Of a stretch of DNA of 64,000 nucleotides, positions 58,220-64,000 are shown piece after piece. The notes beneath the pieces were generated by a model, which saw only the letters and a list, made by a program, of their open reading frames with translations, was not told where the DNA came from and did no database searches. The DNA lies in the NCBI RefSeq assembly GCF_021347895.1, contig NC_067129.1:28991690-29055689 (forward strand), in the 5' to 3' direction. Origin of the DNA: Acanthochromis polyacanthus (lineage: Eukaryota; Chordata; Actinopteri; Pomacentridae). The stretch's first letter is position 1. Every line of letters begins with the position of its first letter. A program made the translations under genes and the position numbers.

Positions 58220-59890
58220 TAAATACAAAAGTTTCCATTCACTTGTAAATGTTTATTATGGTAGTTTACAGCGACTCTGATAACTCAAAATTATGTTACA
58301 AAGATATGTTTCAGGTCTTTCATGAATTTATTGTAAGTTTTTCAGAAATATGATATACAATACAATATCTACTGGGTCAAAAATAAACATACAGCAAAGC
58401 TAATGTGGTTCAACGTCTTTTGGTCATTTTCACTTCAGTTTGGTTCTTCTGGTTTATTTATCTTTGAATCTTCTGGACAGAATTGGTTCAGTTCAACTAC
58501 ATTTGTTTTACTTGTTTCTTCATCAGTCCACAGGTTCTTGATGGTTTAAAACCCTATAAGCTGCAGTCAATTCCAGCCATGTTCAGTACAAAAATCGCTA
58601 ATATTCTATTTGTAAAAAAAATATGACGAGAAATACAGGGAATATTGGACGCGCATCGCGAGGTGCATTTCCTCGAAAACGACCTATTCGTGGATTATAA
58701 ACCGACTTCAGGACATGTTTTGGACAAAATAGTTTACTGGCTTGTGTCATCTGGATGTCCAAGGTTGGATTATGGCCGTTTTTTGTGGAATCTTTTCATC
58801 TGTGTGTAATAATGAACCCGGAAATGTGAGTCGCGCTGTGTGCGTTGAAGCCGTGTATAGAGAACGGATGGATGGATATTTGTTGTTTGTCGGACAAATG
58901 TGTTTATATTACCCGCTGTGGTAATGACATCTGAAAGTGATTTATACCGGCGGATTCATGAGAATCTCAGCTTTACATCGGTGTATAATGTTTCTATCAT
59001 CAAGTTGGCAGTGTCGTTCTATTTCGAAAAATGCTTATGCAGATATCAAGACGGCCTGCCTGTGGGCCGCTGAACCTTAACGAGTTAAATCAGGACTTTG
59101 GGGAGACCAGTCTAGAACCTTCATTCTATCCTGATGGAACCATTTCTTTACCACGTCTGATGTGTGTTTGGACTCATTGTCTGGTTGAAACATCCAACTG
59201 TGTCCAAGATCAACCTTCTGCTGATGGTTTTAGGTTTTCCTGGAGGATGTGGAGGTAATCCTCCTTCTTCATTATTCCATTTACTTTGTGTAAAGCTCCA
59301 GTTCCACAGAGCATGATACTGCCACCACCATGCTGGATGGTAGGTTTGGTGTTCTTGGGGTTGAAAAAAGACCCACCCACAACAGTCTGAAACCAGTCCT
59401 AAACCAGACCTAAAAAGGTCTAAAACCAGGACCAAAATCAAACCTAAATTTGCTGAGCTCCTCAGACTTTCCCATGTTAATGTTTGAGTCTAACAAGTGG
59501 ATCTAAAGGTTCTATTTAAATCATCTCAGAGCAGTCAGCAGCTGTAGTCGACTGGAAACACTCACAAGAAGAGGTCACTCAGAAAATTTGATTAAAACAA
59601 CTTCCTACATCACCAAAACTGATGATTCAAGTTGCTGTGTGTAAATTTTCAGAAGACCTTTGATAAATCTATGAAATAACCAAAATGTGGGATTGTTTTA
59701 ATGTTTTCTTTTGTGTGTTGTTGTTATTTTTGTTGTTTTTTGTATTTTGATGTTATATTTTTGTGACAAAGATTCTTGTGTTTGAAAGATTCCATCATGT
59801 GAAATCCAGAGTTATCAGAGTCGTGGGTAACTTAGAAACGCTGTGATATCCGAGGTTTTTACACGTGAATGTAAAACATTCATGGTTGTT
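58220..59890 (-). mobile_element. Tc1-like element, copy C, decayed
   Basis: The left TIR (tacaaaagtttccattcact near 58225) and a right TIR region (gacaaagattc ... cagagtcgtgggtaac, about 59765-59830) bound minus-strand remnants: KHGGGSIM-type codons near 59325, FQQDN-like and SPDLN-like codons near 59120, and a short gactggtttcagactg minisatellite (59360-59450). The transposase N-terminal part is mostly missing. A TTAA-flanked insertion sits at 58550-59084. Confidence 0.72.
58550..59084. mobile_element. 535-bp insertion at TTAA (piggyBac- or Kolobok-type)
   Basis: Tc1 copies A and B have ggtttaaatcagg or ggtttaagtcagg at this point; here the TTAA is duplicated (58546-58549, 59085-59088) around 535 foreign bases. 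The ends (aaccctataagctgcag and the complement of ctcgttaaggttcagc) are weakly inverted. TTAA targeting is shared by piggyBac and Kolobok elements; nothing inside encodes a transposase. The CpG-containing interior contrasts with the flanks. Confidence 0.8.
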
Positions 59891-60524
59891 CCCTCAGAAC
59901 ATTCTGAGAACATCAGATCTAAACTAACTTTATTAGAACTGGTAGATAGCGTTAGCCGATGGTTTCCTGCTAGTTTGGAGCCCTGCCAATGTGAGATGTT
60001 TAATTCCATCAGGTTTCTCGTTGTTGTGCCATTGAGAGCTTCTAATGATGATGGGATTTTCTTCACTGTTGCATTGTTGGATTGTTCCACACTGAAGTGA
60101 TTTATTTCAGGATCTGCAGCTGTGTTAATTTTAGCTTTCCAGAAAAATGCAAAGAAAACTGCTTCCATCAGGTTGAGTGGAGCAGCAGCTTCCTGGTGAG
60201 CAGGACTGAGACGCTCTATATTTAGAGCAGAACAGAATTTCCTCGCTGATTTTGCGGAGCTCTTTACTGGCAAAGCAAAATGCTAATGCGCTGGGAACAA
60301 GCTCCGGGGAAACAGCTGCTAAGACCTCCGAGGACTGACAGAAACTTATTTCAGGCTGCATATATTTGTCAGGCAGGGGCGGACTGGCAGCAAAAAGCAA
60401 CCCGGGAATTTGAAACGCAAAATTCAAAGTGATGCAACTTGTTTTTCACCCCCTCCATGCTTTTAATTTCTCTTTTACAGTCACGAAATGAGCAAAATCT
60501 GCCTCATATGTCATAAAAGTTCAA
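59891..60524. other. Non-repetitive stretch, no gene seen
   Basis: Opposing frames at 59815-60273 (minus) and 59843-60100 (plus) have no domains. No repeat structure was found. Confidence 0.35.
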
Positions 60525-62230
60525 CATGAAGACTGCATGGAAGAAGCTTGTAACTTTATACATATAAAACCAACAAATAGACGCCGATAAACACCAGTTT
60601 TTATGGTTCTACCAGTGAGTCCACATCAATATTTGGTTAGCATATCAACAAACCGGAACCTTGTCTCATCAAACTTTCCACACATTAAATGCTACTGATG
60701 TTAGAGCCTCAACAGTTGGTGAAATGTGGACTAAAGACTGTAATTTAGTAGAAACATGGATCCATACATAGATATATACATTGATAGGAGCTTTCTGGGG
60801 CTACAATTCCAATCTCTGTTGAAAGATTTTGCACTTTTTTTTCCATTTTCAGTGTCCAATAATTATTCCTTATTGTCATTGTGAACCATTATTATTTTAT
60901 TTTAGCCAAATTTGGAATCCTTTTAGATTAGTGTTGAGTCATTTTGGACATGTTTTTTTTTTTTACTGATTTCAGAAAGTTTCAAGTCAAAATAGCAACA
61001 AAGTGGAGAGTTTTCTTGCCATACTTGCCACACATTAAATGCCACTGATGTTAGAGTCTCAAAAGTTGGTGAAATGTCAACTAAAGACTGTATTTTAGTA
61101 GAAATATGGATCCATCCATACATATACACTTACAGGAACCTTCTAGGGACACAATACCAATCTCTACTGAAAGATTTTTTACTTTTGTCCATTTTCGATG
61201 TCCACTATATATTCATGATTGTCATTCTGGAGAACTTTGAGTCATTCTGGACCAATTTTGTTGTATTTTGGACAAATTTTGAGTAATTCTGGATCAACTT
61301 CTAGTCATTTTGGACATTTCTTGACCCATTGTAGAAGGTTACAACTCAAAACAGCTACAAACTTTAACTTTGTCTTGTCAAATTTTCCATACATCACTGA
61401 CTGAGGTTAGAGCCTCAAAAGTTGGGGAAAAGTCGACCAGAGACCGTATTTTAGTCAAAATATGGATCCATCCATTCACCTTCTAGGGCCGTAGTACCAC
61501 CCTTGTTCAGAAAGTTTGCATTTTAGAAGCTTTGACTCTTCATCGTTGTCATTTTGGACCATTTTAATCGTATCAAGGTCAAATATTTTATACTTTCAAA
61601 TGAGTTTCAAGTCATTTTGGACAAATTTGTACTTGTATTAAGCAGGTTTCAAGTCAAAATATCAACAAACTGGAACCTTGTCTGGTCAAACTTGTCACAC
61701 ATCACATTCTACTGATGTTAGAGCCTCAAAAGTTGGTGAAATGTGGACCAAAGCCTGCATAGATCCATCCATATATGTACACTTACAGGAACTTTCTGGG
61801 CACACAAAGCTACCCTAATCAGAATATTTTTGCTTTTTTTTCCCCATTTTTAAGGGTACACTGTTATTATTCATTGTAGTCATTGACATTCTGGAGCCAT
61901 AATGTCGTACTTCGTTGAAAAATTGCACATTCTTCCATTTTTAAGGACCAACAATTTTTAAAAAAATGTCCTCTGTTGGATCCATTATGATCTGTGGGAA
62001 TCTTTTGTGGCTGAGTCTTCACCAGGTTTCATGGCTGTTATTTCTGGAGATATGGAGCCCTTAAAAAGACTTCTAAGATCACTTTTTTGAGTGCAAAAAT
62101 ATAGAAACTGTCAAATTCAGCCAAATATATTTCACAGAACTTGATTTTGGTCCCAATGAAGACATTTATGAATAATAATAATAAAAATAATCGACCCCAA
62201 TGAGACGTTTTGACAACAAGTTGATGATTT
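60525..62230 (+). repeat. R1 copy with four monomers, most complete
   Basis: 5' module (60530-60650: catataaaaccaacaaatag, aaacaccag, gagtccacatca), monomers with cctcaa-agttgg cores at about 60705, 61055, 61405 and 61725 (period about 320-350), then the 3' module (61960-62200: tcctctgttggatccatta, tcttcaccaggtttca, tttctggagatatggagccc). Good reference copy for the family. Confidence 0.8.
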
Positions 62231-62819
62231 CTTAAATTCAAAGCGGTTAACTTTGTTTCAAAAGACTAAAATGTTGTAAATGATGGTGGACTTTCCTGTA
62301 AAAAGGATAAATCATGAGGTGTGTGTTCGATTTCAGGAAGACTTGCTGCTCTGTTGAAAGTCAGAAACATGTTGGTTCATGAAGAACACATGGAGTGGAC
62401 AGAAAAGCAGATTCATGCAGTGTTTGCAGTTTATGCTCTTCAATTAAAAAGCATCTGATTCATCTGTAGAAGGTGTTGGACATCATCAGATTAGTTACTG
62501 TAACACACAGACGTCCAGGTTTTTAATGAACGTTCAGTGAATCACAGTGACTCATTAGGGGGAAAATCTATTTTCTGTGTTGTTAATTGGAAAGAATGAC
62601 GTCTGGCTGATTAACTGAGGAGACTTTGTGTTTCATGTTATAATTAGCTCTAATCAGGAAAGCTGTGTTTAATTTCTCTGACAACACGGAGATGTTTCAA
62701 TGGAATTAGACTTAAAAACTCACCTTGGACAGACAGAGCTGATCTTGACGTCATGAACGTGTCCGAATTTAATTAAGTCAGACATGAAAAATTAATCAGA
62801 TCTAAAAAATAAAAAATGG
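62231..62819. other. Non-repetitive stretch, no gene seen
   Basis: AT-rich with taattag and attaat motifs; no gene or transposon terminus. Confidence 0.35.
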
Positions 62820-64000
62820 TTCCCTTCAGAATCAGCTGATTCCTTATCTATAATAACTTCAGTCTATTTAATGAGACTATGCAGAGTTCTACCTTCATCC
62901 TGTGAATGTTTCCAGAGTTACAGGTCCTTCAGGTACATCTGTTACATTGTAATACAACTTTTATCCATCATTTGTGAGCCTCAGAACTTCATCCATCCAG
63001 CAGGTAGACACACGACATTTAGAAGGTAAAACAGATCTGAGTTCTGATTAAAACTGACACTAGATCAGTTCTACATCCATCCAGGTGTCACAATCTATGA
63101 CCAACTTTGAGCATCAGAGTTGGTCACAAAGACGCAGAACTGCCCCAAAGACACCTAAAAGGATCAAAACATGACACTAAATGACAAAAATGAGACACAA
63201 ACAAGAGAAATATGACATGAAACACCAAAAAGAGACATAAAACAACAACAACAAAAAAAGACAAGACACAAAACATCAAGAGAGAGAAACAAAATGAGTA
63301 AAACAACAAACAAAATCACCACAGTGAGAAAAAAACTGTCCCAAAGACAACAAAACAGCACAAAACTGATGTAAAATCACATAAAGGAGACAAAAAATGG
63401 CAAAGATGAGCAGAAAACAGACAAAAATATGAAAAAACAAGATTCAAGAAAGATCAGTTTTGCATCCATAAAGATGTGACAACCTAAACACTAACGTAGT
63501 GTCTACAGATACAGACCCGTATCCGTAGCGCTACGGATACGGCACTTTCCATTTGCCAGACAGATATGGACCCGTATGCGAGTCTTGCGAGTCAAGAAGC
63601 TGCTAACCACTGCAAACTGTTGAAAGGTAAGCAAAGGTTAAGGTTAGGGTTAGTGTTAGGGTCAGGTTTAGGGTCCGTACCTGTAGTACCGATGCTACGG
63701 GTCCGTACCGCTAGCGTCTACCGGGAGTCACGTGACCAGATCTCGTGTATCTGATTGGCAAATGGCAAGTGCCGTATCCATAGTCCACAGGCTACGGGTA
63801 CGGTCCGTACCTCTAGCAACAACCAAACACTAAATCAGGTTTCTGTTAATTTTCTAGAATCAGTATTCTGGGATGTGTCCTAGTCTGACAGCAGTGATGC
63901 AGAATGAACACAAAAAGATGTAAAACAACTAAAACGTGACATAAAATGACCAATAATGTGACAGAAAACAACTAAAACGTCATGCAAAATGAACACAAAC
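62820..64000 (+). repeat. R3 copy with tail, split by a MULE-like MITE, continues past the window
   Basis: The 5' part (62820-63095), the caaccaactttgagc segment, the agacacaaaa tail (63150-63440) and a second partial 3' unit after the MITE (from 63834: atcaggtttctgttaattttc, gggatgtgtcctagt). It contains the unoccupied counterpart of the MITE insertion at 35177. Confidence 0.72.
63495..63824. mobile_element. MULE-like MITE, copy 2
   Basis: 330 bp, closely similar to 17223-17559, flanked by the perfect 9-bp TSD aaacactaa (63486-63494, 63825-63833). The unoccupied R3 sequence is at about 36595-36611 (aaacactgaatc). The central ggttagggttagtgttaggg block is conserved. The plus frame 63566-63754 is not a gene. 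Confidence 0.88.

Noticed and set aside
1..64000. tRNA, rRNA or SINE with a tRNA-type promoter
   Set aside because: Reading both strands by eye, I saw no convincing A-box and B-box pair or cloverleaf, and no rRNA-like blocks. A covariance-model scan could still find a diverged one.

Overview
The window looks like a gene-poor stretch of a teleost fish genome: a long intron or an intergenic region. The evidence is a dense mix of DNA transposons typical of fish (Tc1-like, hAT, P-like, MULE-like and TTAA-type), a Penelope-like retroelement, solo LTRs, and AT-rich sequence with many microsatellites. No complete host gene is visible. The only intact protein-coding gene is a Tc1-like transposase at 11170-12189. 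One 54-bp candidate host exon (41160-41213) is weak. Class assignments are by eye, from terminal repeats, target-site duplications (TSDs) and protein motifs; no database was searched.

Layout. 0-9.3 kb: relics of three dispersed repeats (here R1, R3 and R4), a Tc1 relic, a GC-rich repeat and a solo LTR inside a 33-bp tandem repeat. 9.3-17.6 kb: the main transposon nest. A Penelope-like element with inverted arms (about 10445-15375) carries an 856-bp hAT element (10556-13045, TSD atctaacg), which carries a complete Tc1 element (10779-12410, TA). The same host carries a P-like element with a decayed THAP domain (13172-14965, TSD gtgtaggg). MITEs lie on both sides. 17.6-31 kb: Tc1 fragments with a private minisatellite, a tandem array rich in gaac/gttc, a diverged duplication, R1 copies, and a BED-type hAT pseudo-element (26889-29526) with a nested 527-bp element. 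31-42 kb: a Tc1-like element split by a solo LTR, an R3 copy split by a MITE, and a roughly 330-bp tandem array (R2) that reverses direction near 40.6 kb. 42-49 kb: three arrays of a 29-bp minisatellite whose unit matches the VKHGGGSIM codons of Tc1 transposase; the smallest array sits inside a decayed Tc1 gene at that motif. 49-64 kb: R3 and R1 copies, a second satellite built from Tc1 ends (53434-54475), a TTAA-flanked insertion in a Tc1 copy, and a second MULE-like MITE.

Two themes stand out. First, insertions can be ordered in time, because several have exact TSDs and four have a related unoccupied copy of the target elsewhere in the window. Second, transposon pieces appear to have been turned into tandem satellites at least twice (29-bp and about 165-bp units), and R1, R2 and R3 behave as modular repeats with variable internal monomer number. 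Stretches between repeats include moderately GC-rich, non-repetitive islands that could be conserved non-coding elements, which only a cross-species alignment can decide.
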